A stretch of DNA of 64,000 nt from Paracoccus spongiarum (GCF_030732095.1 NZ_JAVAMQ010000003.1:124001-188000); one strand, 5' to 3'; positions 37,239 through 51,585 are shown, counted from the first letter of the stretch. The notes: a model not told the origin generated them from the letters alone. Program-made: numbers and translations.

Positions 37239-38732
<1,494 letters not shown>

Positions 38733-38736
<4 letters not shown>

Positions 38737-39044
38737 TCGTGACCACGACACCGTCGGTCGAAGGCCGCAGGATCACCGCCTATCACGGCGTCGTGACCGG
38801 CGAGACGATCATCGGCGCGAATATCTTCCGCGACGTCTTTGCCGGGATCCGCGACATCGTCGGCGGCCGCTCGGGTGCCTATGAAAAGGCCCTTGGGCAG
38901 GCGCGCGAGACTGCATTGGACGAAATGCAGGGCCGTGCCCGCGCCGCCGGTGGCAATGCCGTGGTCGGTGTCGATCTCGATTACGAGGTCATCAACAACA
39001 TGCTGATGGTGTCGGCTTCCGGCACCGCCGTCACCATCGACTGA
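38733..39044 (+). CDS. YbjQ family (UPF0145) protein
   Basis: The 103-residue protein belongs to the YbjQ/UPF0145 family sometimes called heavy-metal-binding. It has the family's [21 protein letters not shown] and the conserved [20 protein letters not shown]. Members form pentameric rings; no metal role is proven. It overlaps the sufB stop by ATGA and is 10 bases before sufC, so it is made as part of the Suf operon. The position suggests a link to metal or Fe-S handling, which is an inference. Confidence 0.88.
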
Positions 39045-39054
39045 GGTCAGAATA

Positions 39055-39809
<755 letters not shown>

Positions 39810-39810
<1 letters not shown>

Positions 39811-41153
39811 TGAACGAGATCGCCGTTCAGACCAAGGACGTGACGCCGCAGGCCGGTGCCGCCCCGGCGCGTGCCGCCGAGGGGTTGCAGGCCAGGCTTG
39901 ACGCGACCGATCTGCCGCAGGGCGGCTTCACCGCCGCGGCGCGACGCGAGGCGCTGGACCGTTTGCGGCAGATGGGCCTGCCCGCGCCGCGCGACGAATA
40001 CTGGCGCTATACCGACCCGCGCCCCTTCAACGCGCCCGTCCCGCAGCCCATCGCGATCGAGGAACGCGCCCCGGATTCGCCGCTGTTCGCGACGCTTGAC
40101 CGTCTGACGCTGGTGTTCGTGGATGGCCGCTTCGATGCCGACGCGTCGGATCCGCTGGCGCTGGAAGGCATCGAGATCGCGACGCTGGCCCAGGCCGATG
40201 CGGCGGAAGATCACTGGGCCGCCGGGCTTTACGGGGTGCTCGAGGCCGCCGGGCAACGGCCCGTGGCCCGCCCCTTCGCCGCGCTGAACACCGCGGCGGC
40301 GCGCGATGGCGTGCTGATCCGGGTGACCGGCCGGCCGACGAGGCCGGTCCACATCATGCACCGCCGTGCCACCGCCGAGGCGGATGTCGTCTGGCACCAT
40401 GTGCTGCGGCTGGAACCGGGCGCGGAACTGACGCTGCTGGAAACCGGCATGGTCGGGGCGCGCTCGAACGGCGTGGTCGAGGCCGATCTGGCCAGGGGCG
40501 CGAAGCTGCACCACATCACCGCCAAGCGCGCCGGGCACCAGAAGCTTGGCCTGTCGCACATCTTCGCGCGTGTCGATGCCGAGGCGCAGCTGAAATGCTT
40601 CAACCTGTCGGTCAACGGCACGCTGATGCGCCATGAGGGCGTGATCGACATCGTCGGCGACGATGCCTCGGCGCATATCGCAGCCGCGGTGCTGGGCGAC
40701 GGGCGGGTGGGCGCGTTCCACCATGACGACACGGTGTTCATCACCCACGGCGCCGAGCGCGGCGAAAGCCGTCAGGTGTTCAAGAAGGTGCTGAAGAACG
40801 GCGCCGAGGGGGTCTTCCAGGGCAAGATCCTGGTCAAGCCGGGCGCGCAGAAGACCGACGGCTACCAGATCAGCCAGGCGCTGCTTCTGGACGAGGCAAG
40901 CCAGTTCCTCGCCAAGCCGGAACTGGAAATCTATGCCGATGACGTGAAATGCTCGCATGGCTCGACGACCGGCGCGCTGGACGAGGACGCGATGTTCTAC
41001 CTGCGTTCGCGCGGGGTTCCGAAGGATCGCGCCATCGTCTTTCTGGTGCTTTCCTTTCTGGCCGACGCGCTGGACGAGATCGAGGACGAGGTGCTGCGCG
41101 GCGAGATCAGCGACCGGTTGGAAGCGTGGCTGACCCGGCGCGCCGCGAAGTGA
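39810..41153 (+). CDS. sufD: Fe-S cluster assembly protein SufD
   Basis: SufD pairs with SufB in the SufBC2D complex. The 447-residue protein has an N-terminal helical part with PAPRDEYWRYTDPRPF and a C-terminal beta-helix core with LSVNGTLMRHEGVIDIVGDDA, GEGVFQGKILV-like sequence (GAEGVFQGKILVKPGAQKTDG) and YADDVKCSHGSTTGALDEDA, whose His is typical for SufD. Its ATG shares a base with the sufC stop (TGATG), so the genes are coupled. Confidence 0.96.
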
Positions 41154-41170
41154 GGCCCGGCGGCGGCGGC

Positions 41171-41644
41171 ATGCTGCCGCGGGTGATGCAAAGCTGGTGG
41201 GCGCCGCGCCGCGTCGTGCGCGGTCTGGTCGGCATGCCCGAGCGGGTGAAGCTGGTGGTGCTGATGGCGGCGATGCTGATCTTCCTGATCGCCCAGGCAC
41301 CCCTTCGCGCCCGCGAGGCGCAGTTGGACCCGCAGGTGCCCTTCGACGCGCGGATGGGCGGGGCGATGCTGGCGGTCATGTTCCTGATGCCGCTGCTGGC
41401 CTACGCGGTGGCCGCGCTGGTGTCGGGCCTGTCGCGGCTGACGCCATGGCGGCTGTCGCCCGAGGATTCGCGGCTGGCGCTGTTCTGGGCGCTGCTGGCC
41501 GTGGCCCCGGCGATGCTGCTGTGGGGGCTGGTCGCGGGTCTGGTCGGTCCCGGCACGGCGCAACTGCTGACGCAGGCGGTGCTGGGGCTGGGCTTTCTGG
41601 TGATCTGGGGCGCGGGGATCGCCGCGCTGGCGGGGAAGGCATGA
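41171..41644 (+). CDS. Multi-spanning membrane protein in suf operon
   Basis: This 157-residue protein has about four hydrophobic segments (LVVLMAAMLIFLIAQ, GGAMLAVMFLMPLLAYAVAALV, ALFWALLAVAPAMLLWGLVAG, VLGLGFLVIWGAGIAALAG) and an N-terminal amphipathic start with SWWAPRRVVRGL. Rhodobacteraceae suf operons often hold such Yip1-like proteins; the function is unknown. Its end overlaps the next membrane protein gene by ATGA. The start is uncertain: a GTG at 41150 overlapping the sufD stop is an alternative. Confidence 0.75.
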   Translation: MLPRVMQSWWAPRRVVRGLVGMPERVKLVVLMAAMLIFLIAQAPLRAREAQLDPQVPFDARMGGAMLAVMFLMPLLAYAVAALVSGLSRLTPWRLSPEDSRLALFWALLAVAPAMLLWGLVAGLVGPGTAQLLTQAVLGLGFLVIWGAGIAALAGKA

Positions 41645-42231
41645 CGTTCGACGATCTGAAATCACTGGTCGGGCTGACCTTCCGCGAACCGCAGGCTGCG
41701 GCACGGGCGCTGATCCGGCTTGATCTGCCGGTCTCGGCGCGCTGGATGGCGCTGCTGGTCGCGGTCGCGGTCTCGGCGATGCTGGCCTGGCTGTCCTCGC
41801 AGCTGTTCCCGCTGCCCGAGGGCGGTCCGGCGGTGCTGTCGGTCACCGGACAGCCGCTGGCGATGGCCGGGATGCAGCTGGTCGCAGTCGTGCTCGCCTC
41901 GGGTCTGATGGCAGGGGTGGGCCGGCTGTTCGGCGGGCAGGGCCGGTTCGAGGATGCACTGCTGCTGACGACCTGGATCGAGGTCGTGCTGCTTCTGGTG
42001 CAGCTGGCGCAGGTCGTGGCATCGCTGGCCCTGCCGCCGCTGTCGGGATTTCTGGGCATCCTCGCCATCGCCCTGTTCCTGTGGCTGACGGTGCAGTTCA
42101 CCAAGGCGCTGCACGGCTTTCACAGCAGCGCCAAGGTGCTGCTGGTGCTGATCGCCACCGCCTTTCTTGCCGGCTTCGTGCTGTCGGTGATCGCCGCCGC
42201 CCTCGGCCTGTTCCCGGAGATGACGCCATGA
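41641..42231 (+). CDS. Yip1 family membrane protein
   Basis: The 196-residue protein has an N-terminal segment LVGLTFREPQAAARALIRLDLP followed by five or so membrane helices, the layout of the Yip1 domain family. It overlaps the preceding membrane protein gene and the sufS start by ATGA, so the pair lies between sufD and sufS in one coupled operon. The two proteins may form a membrane complex. A role in anchoring or supplying the Suf machinery is only an inference from position. Confidence 0.82.
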   Translation: MTFDDLKSLVGLTFREPQAAARALIRLDLPVSARWMALLVAVAVSAMLAWLSSQLFPLPEGGPAVLSVTGQPLAMAGMQLVAVVLASGLMAGVGRLFGGQGRFEDALLLTTWIEVVLLLVQLAQVVASLALPPLSGFLGILAIALFLWLTVQFTKALHGFHSSAKVLLVLIATAFLAGFVLSVIAAALGLFPEMTP

Positions 42232-43439
42232 GCCTTGATGTCGCCGCCATCCGCGCCGATTTTCCCATCCTGTCGCGGCAGGTGAACGGCCGCCCGCTTG
42301 TCTATCTGGACAATGGCGCCAGCGCGCAGAAACCGCGACAGGTGATCGAGGCGGTCACCCGCGCCTACGAGGCCGAATATGCCAATGTGCATCGCGGTCT
42401 GCATTTCCTGTCCAACCTCGCCACCGACAATTACGAGAAGGTCCGCGCCATCATTGCCCGCTTCCTGAACGCGCCGCGCGAGGACGAGGTGATCTTTACC
42501 AGCGGGTCGACCGAGGCGATCAACCTGGTCAGCTATGGCTGGGCAGCACCGCGACTTGTGGCCGGGGACGAGATCGTGCTGTCGGTCCTGGAGCATCACG
42601 CAAACATCGTGCCCTGGCACTTCCTGCGCGAACGGCAGGGGGTGGTGCTGAAATGGGTCGAGCCCGAACCCGATGGCAGCCTGCCGCCCGAGAAGGTGCT
42701 GGCCGCGGTCGGCCCGCGCACCCGGCTGATCGCGATCACCCACATGTCGAACGTCACCGGCACGGTGGTCGATGTCGGCGCCATCGCGCGCGGCACCCAG
42801 GTGCCGGTGCTGGTGGACGGATCGCAGGCGGCGGTGCACATGCCGGTCGATCTGGCCGCGCTGGGCTGCGATTTCTACTGCATCACCGGCCACAAGCTGT
42901 ATGGCCCCTCGGGGTCGGGCGCGATCTGGATCCGGCAAGATCGTCAGGCCGAGATGCGCCCCTTCATGGGCGGCGGCGACATGATCCGAACCGTCACGCG
43001 CGACGCCATCGACTATGCCGACCCGCCGCTGCGCTTCGAGGCGGGAACGCCCGGCATCGTCAACCAGATCGGTCTGGGCGCGGCGCTGGAATACCTGATG
43101 GCCATCGGCATGGAGAATATCGCCGCGCATGAACGCCTGCTGCGCGACCACGCCCGCGACCGCCTGCGCGCGCTGAACTGGCTGCAGGTGCAGGGCGACG
43201 CGCCGGACAAGGGGGCGATCTTCTCGCTGACCATGCAGGGCGCCCATGCCCACGACATCTCGACCATCCTCGACAAGAGGGGCGTCGCGGTCCGCGCGGG
43301 CAGCCATTGCGCCATGCCGCTGATGGAATTCTATGGAATCACCGCCAGCGCCCGAGCATCCTTTGGGATGTACAATACCACCGACGAGGTGGACGCGCTT
43401 GTCGAAGGTTTGAGCTTCTGCCGCGAGCTTTTCGCCTGA
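42228..43439 (+). CDS. sufS: Cysteine desulfurase SufS
   Basis: SufS is a class II cysteine desulfurase feeding sulfur to SufBCD. The 403-residue PLP protein has VYLDNGASAQKPRQVIEA, NVHRGLHFLSNLATD, the PLP lysine K223 in TGHKLYGPSG, and the catalytic Cys361 in RAGSHCAMPLM, whose short loop context marks the SufS class. It begins with ATG overlapping the previous stop. This operon therefore encodes two different desulfurases. No sufE was seen in the window. Confidence 0.96.
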   Translation: MSLDVAAIRADFPILSRQVNGRPLVYLDNGASAQKPRQVIEAVTRAYEAEYANVHRGLHFLSNLATDNYEKVRAIIARFLNAPREDEVIFTSGSTEAINLVSYGWAAPRLVAGDEIVLSVLEHHANIVPWHFLRERQGVVLKWVEPEPDGSLPPEKVLAAVGPRTRLIAITHMSNVTGTVVDVGAIARGTQVPVLVDGSQAAVHMPVDLAALGCDFYCITGHKLYGPSGSGAIWIRQDRQAEMRPFMGGGDMIRTVTRDAIDYADPPLRFEAGTPGIVNQIGLGAALEYLMAIGMENIAAHERLLRDHARDRLRALNWLQVQGDAPDKGAIFSLTMQGAHAHDISTILDKRGVAVRAGSHCAMPLMEFYGITASARASFGMYNTTDEVDALVEGLSFCRELFA

Positions 43440-43540
43440 ATCTTGCAAAGATTCGCAAGGTCGCCGAAGAAAGCCCGAAATTTCTTGCCCGATCAGGGCG
43501 GAATCTGCATCCCTCGCCCCAACGCAGCAAGGAGGCAGGC

Positions 43541-44755
43541 ATGGCCGAGATCATGGTTCTGGGCGCGGGCATGGTCGGCGTCAGCACGGCGCTGGCGCTG
43601 CAGGCGCGCGGGCATCACGTCACCATCATCGAACGCGGCACGCCCGGCCGCGAGACCAGCTATGGCAATGCCGGGCTGATCCAGACCGAGGCGGTCGAAC
43701 CCTATGCCATGCCGCTGGCGCCCGGCGCGCTGATGCAGATTGCCCTCGGGCGCGGCTATGACGTGAAATGGACACCCTCTGGGCTGCTGTCGCAGCTGGG
43801 CGCGGTCTTCAACTACGCCCTGAACTCGCTGCCCGCCGCGCACAAGCGCGCCTCGGTGACATGGGGCAAGCTGATCCGGCAATCGACCGAACGCCACGGT
43901 CCGCTGATCGAGGCCGCAGGCGCCGACAACATCATCCGCCGCAACGGCTATATCGAACTGCACCGCACCCCCGCCAAGATGGAGAAGGCGCGCAAGACGG
44001 CAGACCGTTTCCTGACCGAATTCGGGGTCGCCGCGCGGCTGATCGATGGCCGCGAGCTGCGCGTCCTGGAACCCTCGATCAGGGTCGAGGTTGCTGGTGC
44101 AACCCATTGGTCTGACAGCTGGAACTGTTCCGATCCGGGTGGGCTTGTGGCTGCCTATGCGGCGCTGTTCCAGAAGCGCGGCGGCCGGGTCGTGAATGCC
44201 GATGCGGGCGATCTGCACCGCAAGGGTGCGGCATGGATGGTCGATGAGGCCGAGGCCGAACATGCCGTGATCGCCCTCGGCCCCTGGTCGCCGATGATGA
44301 CCGAGCGTTTCGGCCTGAAGGTGCCGATGGTCTACAAGCGCGGCTATCACCGCCACTACCACATGGATGCGCCGCCGCATCACCCGATCGCGGATTTCGG
44401 CAATTCGGTCGTGCTGTCACCGATGCGGCGCGGCCTGCGGATCGCAACCGCCGCCGAACTGACCCCGCATCCCCGGCTGACCCCGCCGCAGCTGAAGCAT
44501 GGCGAAAAGGCCGCGCGCGAGCTCTTCGAGATCGGCGCCCCGGTCGAGGCCGAGCCCTGGACCGGCCGCCGCCCCTGCATGCCCGACATGCTGCCGGTGG
44601 TGGGCCGGGTGCCGGACCAGCCGAACCTTTGGGCGCATTTCGGGCATGGCCATCAGGGCTTCACGCTTGGTCCGGTGACGGCCGAAATCCTCGCCGACGA
44701 GATCAGCGGCGGCAAGGGCTGGGACGCCCTGCAACCGTCGCGCCTGAAACGCTAG
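43541..44755 (+). CDS. FAD-dependent oxidoreductase, DadA-like
   Basis: The 404-residue protein is a DAO-family flavoenzyme close to D-amino acid dehydrogenase. It has the N-terminal FAD motif VLGAGMVGVSTALALQARGH, a GRETSYGNAGLIQTEAVEPY segment that is typical of DadA, and the C-terminal GRRPCMPDMLPVVGRVPD with GHGHQGFTLGPVTAEILAD. AAGGAGG lies 6 bases before the ATG. It is probably membrane-associated and passes electrons to quinone; the substrate is not determined. A hairpin follows the stop. Confidence 0.88.
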   Translation: MAEIMVLGAGMVGVSTALALQARGHHVTIIERGTPGRETSYGNAGLIQTEAVEPYAMPLAPGALMQIALGRGYDVKWTPSGLLSQLGAVFNYALNSLPAAHKRASVTWGKLIRQSTERHGPLIEAAGADNIIRRNGYIELHRTPAKMEKARKTADRFLTEFGVAARLIDGRELRVLEPSIRVEVAGATHWSDSWNCSDPGGLVAAYAALFQKRGGRVVNADAGDLHRKGAAWMVDEAEAEHAVIALGPWSPMMTERFGLKVPMVYKRGYHRHYHMDAPPHHPIADFGNSVVLSPMRRGLRIATAAELTPHPRLTPPQLKHGEKAARELFEIGAPVEAEPWTGRRPCMPDMLPVVGRVPDQPNLWAHFGHGHQGFTLGPVTAEILADEISGGKGWDALQPSRLKR

Positions 44756-44763
44756 GCTGCTGA

Positions 44764-44785
44764 CCGCCGCTGTCAGCAGCGGCGG
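44764..44785 (+). terminator. GC-rich hairpin after DadA-like gene
   Basis: A perfect 9-bp stem CCGCCGCTG/CAGCGGCGG with loop TCAG starts 9 bases after the stop codon. It is not followed by a T run (TTGACATT instead), so termination is plausible but not certain. TTGACA at 44786-44791 directly after it may be the -35 box for uvrB, but the only -10-like hexamer (TAGAGT) is 20 bases away. Confidence 0.5.
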
Positions 44786-44843
44786 TTGACATTCGCGCGG
44801 GCGGACACACCTAGAGTGGCAGTCGCAAGGGGGCAGTCGCCGC

Positions 44844-47030
<2,187 letters not shown>

Positions 47031-47154
47031 TCGGCCGCCCGGGCGCGGGGGCGGGCGACCTGTCCAGTTGGACAGGTTTCCGGCAAAACCCATTGGCATG
47101 AAACGCTTCGCGGGGTTTACTTCGGGACGTGGCTTTTGTCAGTGGAGGAATTTC

Positions 47155-47988
47155 ATGCCGGTGCTTGCCCTTGATCCCGAAACCCTCGAAATGGATGCCG
47201 AGGTCGCGAAGGCCGCGGGCAGGGCGGCTGCCGATTCCTACCGCAACAGGCAACCCTATCCGCATGGCGGATTTGACGATTTCCTTCCCGCAGAGGTTCT
47301 GGACCGCGTCCGCGAGGACCTGAGGCAACTGCCCGAAAGCGAGACCAGCTTTGACCGGCCGCAGGAGAAGCTGAAGACCAGCTATGTGCCGGAACGTCTG
47401 CCGCCCTATACGCGCAACCTTTTCTATGTCCTGAATTCAAGGCCCTTCGTCCAGTTCCTCGAAGCCATGACCGGCATCAAGGGGCTGATCCCCGACCCCT
47501 ATTTTGCGGGTGGCGGCATCCATGTCGTCGCCAATGGCGGGCATCTGGATATCCATGCGGACTTCAACCACAACGCGATCCTGAATCTGGAACGTCGTCT
47601 CAATGTCCTGATCTATCTCAACAAGGACTGGAAGGCCGAGTATGGCGGCTCGTTCGAGATCTGGAACAACGAGATGACCCAGATGGTGTCCACTTTCGTG
47701 CCCGAATTCAACCGGATGGTCTGTTTCAATACCGGCTCGACGACCTGGCACGGCAACCCGGCGACCGTCAATCACCCGCAGGGACAGCCGCGGATGTCGA
47801 TGGCGCTGTATTACTATACCGCGACATGGGACCGGTCGCGCAAGGCGCATACGACGCTGTTCAAGCCGCGCCCCGGGACCGAGGACAAGGCCGACCGCGA
47901 GACGCGGCGCGACGAGGTGCTGAAGGATGTGCTGCCGCCGGTGATGTATCGCCGGGTGATCGGGCCGCTGCGCCGGCTGGGCTTCTAG
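47155..47988 (+). CDS. 2-oxoglutarate-Fe(II) oxygenase family protein
   Basis: The 277-residue protein has the prolyl-4-hydroxylase-type double-stranded beta-helix. Iron ligands are the HxD motif H134-A-D136 in [10 protein letters not shown] and the distal H199 in [10 protein letters not shown], and the oxoglutarate-binding Arg is in [11 protein letters not shown]. The N-terminal part has [23 protein letters not shown]. The ATG at 47155 is preceded by GGAGGAA; upstream in-frame ATGs lack a site. The substrate is unknown; proteins of this subgroup are often tied to surface polysaccharide or peptide hydroxylation. Confidence 0.9.
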   Translation: MPVLALDPETLEMDAEVAKAAGRAAADSYRNRQPYPHGGFDDFLPAEVLDRVREDLRQLPESETSFDRPQEKLKTSYVPERLPPYTRNLFYVLNSRPFVQFLEAMTGIKGLIPDPYFAGGGIHVVANGGHLDIHADFNHNAILNLERRLNVLIYLNKDWKAEYGGSFEIWNNEMTQMVSTFVPEFNRMVCFNTGSTTWHGNPATVNHPQGQPRMSMALYYYTATWDRSRKAHTTLFKPRPGTEDKADRETRRDEVLKDVLPPVMYRRVIGPLRRLGF

Positions 47989-47998
47989 GCGGGCACCG

Positions 47999-48280
47999 CT
48001 ATCCGCAACTGACCCGGGCGATCCAGCCCTTCGGATCGACGAAGATGTTCAGCCGGTCCGGGTTGAAGTCTTCGGTGATCTGGTCGCCGGGGCTGATGAT
48101 CCGCTGTGGCAGACGGGCGGGCAGGGTGACCGCACCGATGTTCTGGCCTATCAGCGGCTGGTGCTGTGCCATGCTGCAGCGCGGCGCCGGAATCGCGCCG
48201 GGATCGGCCTGGCAGGCGGCCACCCCCAGGGCCACCGCCACGGCCGCCGCGAGACGGACAGGAACGTATGGTACCGGCAT
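47999..48280 (-). CDS. I78-type peptidase inhibitor-like lipoprotein
   Basis: The 93-residue protein has a signal peptide ending in a lipobox (ALGVAACQ) and a short domain with [23 protein letters not shown] followed by [23 protein letters not shown]. This matches the inhibitor I78 family pattern (G..., P..., R.I.PG..., RLN..., CG end). It would be an extracytoplasmic inhibitor of serine proteases. It is convergent with the oxygenase gene and divergent from the NDUFS4-like gene. Confidence 0.85.
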   Translation of the reverse strand: MPVPYVPVRLAAAVAVALGVAACQADPGAIPAPRCSMAQHQPLIGQNIGAVTLPARLPQRIISPGDQITEDFNPDRLNIFVDPKGWIARVSCG

Positions 48281-48403
48281 GGCAAATCCCCTCTGCTTCG
48301 GGCGGCAACGCCGCCAAGGCGTGGCTTGTTCCGCGCCAGCCCCTTGATCCGTCGCCGATCCTTGGCGATAAGCAGGCTCAAGGAAGGTCAAAGGAATCTC
48401 TCC

Positions 48404-48715
48404 ATGCGCGTCCGCATCTACCAGCCTGCCCGCAACGCCATGCAGTCCGGCACCGCACGCAGCCGGGGCTGGGTGCTGGAATTCCCGGCAGCCGATCCGC
48501 GCGAGATCGACCCGCTGATGGGCTGGACCAGCAGCGATGACACCCAGAGCCAGGTGCGCCTGCGCTTTGACAGCCGCAAGCAGGCCGAGGATTACGCCCG
48601 CGACCAGGGCCTGGATTTCGTGGTTCAGGAACCGCAGGCCCGCGCCGCCAACATCCGCCCCCGCGGCTATGGCGAGAATTTCGCAACCGACCGCCGCGCG
48701 CCCTGGACGCATTGA
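48404..48715 (+). CDS. NDUFS4-like ETC complex I subunit
   Basis: The 103-residue protein matches the ETC complex I subunit family (NDUFS4, 18 kDa), an accessory subunit of NADH dehydrogenase that occurs in alphaproteobacteria, including Paracoccus, and in mitochondria. Segments are [58 protein letters not shown] and the end [18 protein letters not shown], all typical. AAAGGA lies before the ATG. It would bind the peripheral arm of complex I. It is not next to nuo genes, as usual. Confidence 0.93.
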   Translation: MRVRIYQPARNAMQSGTARSRGWVLEFPAADPREIDPLMGWTSSDDTQSQVRLRFDSRKQAEDYARDQGLDFVVQEPQARAANIRPRGYGENFATDRRAPWTH

Positions 48716-49241
48716 ACCCCGCCGGGCTGCCGCGCGCGCTTGCCCGTTCGGTGCCGTCGCGACATCCGCGCCGTCGCAGCCGGCAGGTCGGCGTCCCATC
48801 TCTGTTCGTTGGACACCCGACCGCAAGAAGGTCGGCCCTGCGCCTGCCGGGTCTCGCAACAAAATCGGCCGGAATGCCGGCACCGTCTTGAGGCACCCCG
48901 CGTGACCTGCAGGCAAGGCGGACCGGAACTCCCGGACGTCGCCCTGCATGATCGCTGAACGCCGCAGCCATCGATGCCCCCAAGACCGCCGCAGCCATCG
49001 ATGCCCCCAAGACCGCCGGCACAGGCGGGGCGGGACCCGCAGCCGTGACGGAACGCGGTCCAGCGGGTCATGTTGCACCAGCCCTCTGCTGACCGGCCGG
49101 ATGCTTTCCGTGGCCGGACGTCTCCTGCGACCTCCGGCCAAAGGGGCGCCATGGCGCGCCGATTGACAGCCGGTCGGGACGCGCTGCGGGCGAGCGGCTC
49201 ACGTCCGCCGACCGAGGTTGCAGCTTCGCCGGCGCGGCCGT
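48716..49241. other. Intergenic region without recognised gene
   Basis: This 526-base stretch between the NDUFS4-like gene and the end of the kinase gene has several long open frames on both strands, but all have skewed, repetitive composition (Arg/Pro/Ala-rich) with no ribosome binding site or known family. It contains one exact tandem repeat (listed separately). I see no RNA gene. Confidence 0.45.
48961..49014. repeat. 27-nt exact tandem repeat (two copies)
   Basis: A 27-base unit beginning GCCGCAGCCATCGATGCCCC occurs twice in direct succession (48961-48987 and 48988-49014) without a mismatch and is followed by a partial third start (GCCGGC). It lies in the intergenic region and is in frame length, so a coding origin is possible. 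Confidence 0.8.
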
Positions 49242-50846
49242 TCAGGCCTCGCGCGCTTCGCGCATGACGGATTGCAGGCGGCGGAAGGTCGCGAAGCGGG
49301 CGTCATGGACAAGGCTGGCCGAGGGCTCGGGAAGATAGTCCCGTGCCGGACGCGACATGGCGGACATCGCCTGCACCATGTCCGTGAACCGCCCCGACGC
49401 GACGGCACCCAGGATGGCGGATCCCAGAAGAACCGGTTCGGCCGCCTCGCTGGACAGGACCGGCTTGCGCGTTCCGTCGGCCAGCAACTGGCGCACAAGG
49501 TCCGACTGCCCTGCACCGCCCGAAATCACGATCCGGTCGATCGGCGCGCCAGCCTTGTCCTGAGCCTCGATGATCTGGCGCAGGCCGTAGGCCACGCCGC
49601 AAAGCCCGGCCACATACAGCGATATCAGGCTGTCCAGATCGCGCTGCATGCCCAGCCCGGCAATGACGGCGCGGGCATGGGGATCGGCAAAGGGCGCGCG
49701 ATTGCCCAGGAACTCGGGCACGACGTGAAGCCCTTCGGCAAGCGCCACGGCATCGGACAGCGTCGCGAGCCTTCGGGCTGCGCCGTGGGCAAGCCATACG
49801 GGCAACGGCTGGCCCTCGGCCTTGGCACGCGCCTCGGCCTCCGGCGCGGCGGGGTGGAAGGCCACAAGCTGGTCGATCGCGGCGCCGGCGGCCGACTGGC
49901 CGCCTTCGTTCAGCCACATGCCGGGCACCATCGCCTGGTAATAGGGGCCCCAGACGCCGGGAACGAAGACCGGATCCCGCGTCGTCGTCATGGTGCAGGA
50001 CGAGGTGCCGAAGACATAGGCCAGGTTGCTTTCCGCACCGCCGGACAGCCCGACTGTCCCGATGCCGCCGGCATGGGCGTCGATCAGCCCTGCCGCCACC
50101 GGAATGCCCGGCCGCAGGCCAAGATCCGCCGCGGCTTGGTCCGTCAGCCCGGCCCCGAGCGGTGTTCCGGGCGGAACGACCCGCTGCCCGATGCGGCGGA
50201 AATGGTCATCCGCCAGATCCTCCAGCCCGATGCTGCGGAAATAGGTCGGGTCCCACCGATCCTCATGCGCCAGATAGGTCCATTTGCATGTGACCGTGCA
50301 GCTTGACCTGGCCTCGTCGCCTGTCGCCCGCCAGCCCAGATAATCTGCCAGGTCGAAGAAATGCCCGGCCTCCTCGTAGGTCCGGGGCATGTTCTCGCGC
50401 AGCCATAGAAGCTTTGGCGTCTCCATCTCGGGCGAGATCACGTCGCCCACATAGCGCAGCACCGGGTGGCCTTGCGCGTTGATCCGCTCGGCCTGGAGGA
50501 CGGCGCGGTGGTCCATCCAGACGATGATGTTGCGTCGGTCCTCGCCCGAGGCGCTGACGCTGAGAGGGCGTCCGGCCCGGTCCAGAACCACCAGCGAACA
50601 GGTCGCGTCGAAGCCGATGCCGGCGATGCGGGCCGGATCGATGCCGGCCCCGGCCACCGCCTCGCGCGTGGCGGCGCAGACGGCGGACCAGATGTCGTTG
50701 CTGGATTGTTCGGCGATATCGGCACCCTCTTGCCACATGGCGATGCCGCGCCTGGCGCTGGACAGCATGTGGCCGGCCGCGTCGAACAGCCCGGCCCGCG
50801 CGCTGCCGGTGCCCACGTCGATGCCCAGAAAGATCGCGTCCGTCAT
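49242..50846 (-). CDS. FGGY-family pentulose kinase (ribulokinase-like)
   Basis: The 534-residue protein phosphorylates a ketopentose, most likely D-ribulose. It has the N-terminal FGGY motif FLGIDVGTGSARAGLFD, the substrate region IVWMDHRAV, GIPVAAGLIDAHAGGIGT and the C-terminal ATP-binding IVISGGAGQSDLVRQLLADG. The family of about 530-550 residues with GTSSCTM (VFGTSSCTMTTT) is the pentulose kinase group. It is the last gene of the operon with SDR and ABC importer, 10 bases after the SDR gene; the set fits ribitol to ribulose to ribulose-5-phosphate. Confidence 0.9.
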   Translation of the reverse strand: MTDAIFLGIDVGTGSARAGLFDAAGHMLSSARRGIAMWQEGADIAEQSSNDIWSAVCAATREAVAGAGIDPARIAGIGFDATCSLVVLDRAGRPLSVSASGEDRRNIIVWMDHRAVLQAERINAQGHPVLRYVGDVISPEMETPKLLWLRENMPRTYEEAGHFFDLADYLGWRATGDEARSSCTVTCKWTYLAHEDRWDPTYFRSIGLEDLADDHFRRIGQRVVPPGTPLGAGLTDQAAADLGLRPGIPVAAGLIDAHAGGIGTVGLSGGAESNLAYVFGTSSCTMTTTRDPVFVPGVWGPYYQAMVPGMWLNEGGQSAAGAAIDQLVAFHPAAPEAEARAKAEGQPLPVWLAHGAARRLATLSDAVALAEGLHVVPEFLGNRAPFADPHARAVIAGLGMQRDLDSLISLYVAGLCGVAYGLRQIIEAQDKAGAPIDRIVISGGAGQSDLVRQLLADGTRKPVLSSEAAEPVLLGSAILGAVASGRFTDMVQAMSAMSRPARDYLPEPSASLVHDARFATFRRLQSVMREAREA

Positions 50847-50856
50847 GCCCGGCCCC

Positions 50857-51585
50857 CTACAGATCGACGCTGTTCGGCAGGATGACCAGATCGCGGATCA
50901 CCACGTTGCGGGGGCGTGTCAGCATGAACATCACCGCCTCGGCGACCTCGGTCGGCTGCATCAGGGAACCGTTCGCCAGCGCCTCCTCCATCTTCGCCCT
51001 GGGCCAGTCGTCCAGCAGCGCGGTCACGACCGGGCCGGGCAGGACGGCGCCCATGCGGATGCCATGTTGCGAAACCTGCCGCCGCGTGGCGTGCAGGAAG
51101 GCCTGCACCGCGAATTTCGATGCGGTATAGACCGGCTCCCATACCACCGGGACGACGCCCGCCACCGAGGACGTGAAGATGATGTCGCCCGTCCTGCGCG
51201 CGATCATGCCGGGCAGGACCGCCCGCACGCTGCGGAAGGCCGCGTTGATGTTGAGGTTCAGCATCACGTCCCAGGCGTCGGGATCGCCCTCGGCCGCGGC
51301 GCCGCCGACATAGGCGCCGGCATTGGCGTGGAAGATGTCCACGGGACCGGCGATGTCCTCGATCCTGTCGGCCAGCGCATCGACCTGCGGACCGTCCAGC
51401 AGGTTCGCGACCAGGGGCCTGGCCGCTGGGCCAAGCGTGTCGCACAGGCTTTCCAGCCGGTCGGCGGCGCGGTCGATCAGCACGACCGTCGCCCCCGCCC
51501 CCAGCATCGCCCGGGCACATTCGAGACCGATCCCCGAGGCCGCGCCGGTGACGGCCGCGACCTTTCCGTTCAGGTGACTGCTCAT
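50857..51585 (-). CDS. SDR oxidoreductase, ribitol 2-dehydrogenase-like
   Basis: The 242-residue classical short-chain dehydrogenase has the NAD motif [20 protein letters not shown] ([11 protein letters not shown]), catalytic Ser in FTSSVAGVV and YTASK (Tyr, Lys) in [11 protein letters not shown]. Its N-terminus [20 protein letters not shown] resembles ribitol dehydrogenases of rhizobia (recalled). It would oxidise an imported sugar alcohol to the ketose used by the adjacent kinase. The ATG at 51585 has AAGGA before it. Ribitol is the favoured substrate; another pentitol is possible. Confidence 0.88.
   Translation of the reverse strand: MSSHLNGKVAAVTGAASGIGLECARAMLGAGATVVLIDRAADRLESLCDTLGPAARPLVANLLDGPQVDALADRIEDIAGPVDIFHANAGAYVGGAAAEGDPDAWDVMLNLNINAAFRSVRAVLPGMIARRTGDIIFTSSVAGVVPVVWEPVYTASKFAVQAFLHATRRQVSQHGIRMGAVLPGPVVTALLDDWPRAKMEEALANGSLMQPTEVAEAVMFMLTRPRNVVIRDLVILPNSVDL

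Noticed and set aside
43438-43454. Terminator after sufS
   Set aside because: The GAATCT/AGATTC stem has only 6 weak pairs, overlaps the stop codon and is not followed by a T run.
44786-44817. Sigma70 promoter for uvrB
   Set aside because: TTGACA is perfect but the nearest -10-like hexamer TAGAGT is 20 bases away, too far for a confident call. No LexA box was seen either.
48716-49241. Long open frames on both strands in the intergenic region before the kinase gene
   Set aside because: They have skewed Arg/Pro/Ala composition, no ribosome binding site and overlap each other on opposite strands, as expected of chance frames in high-GC DNA.
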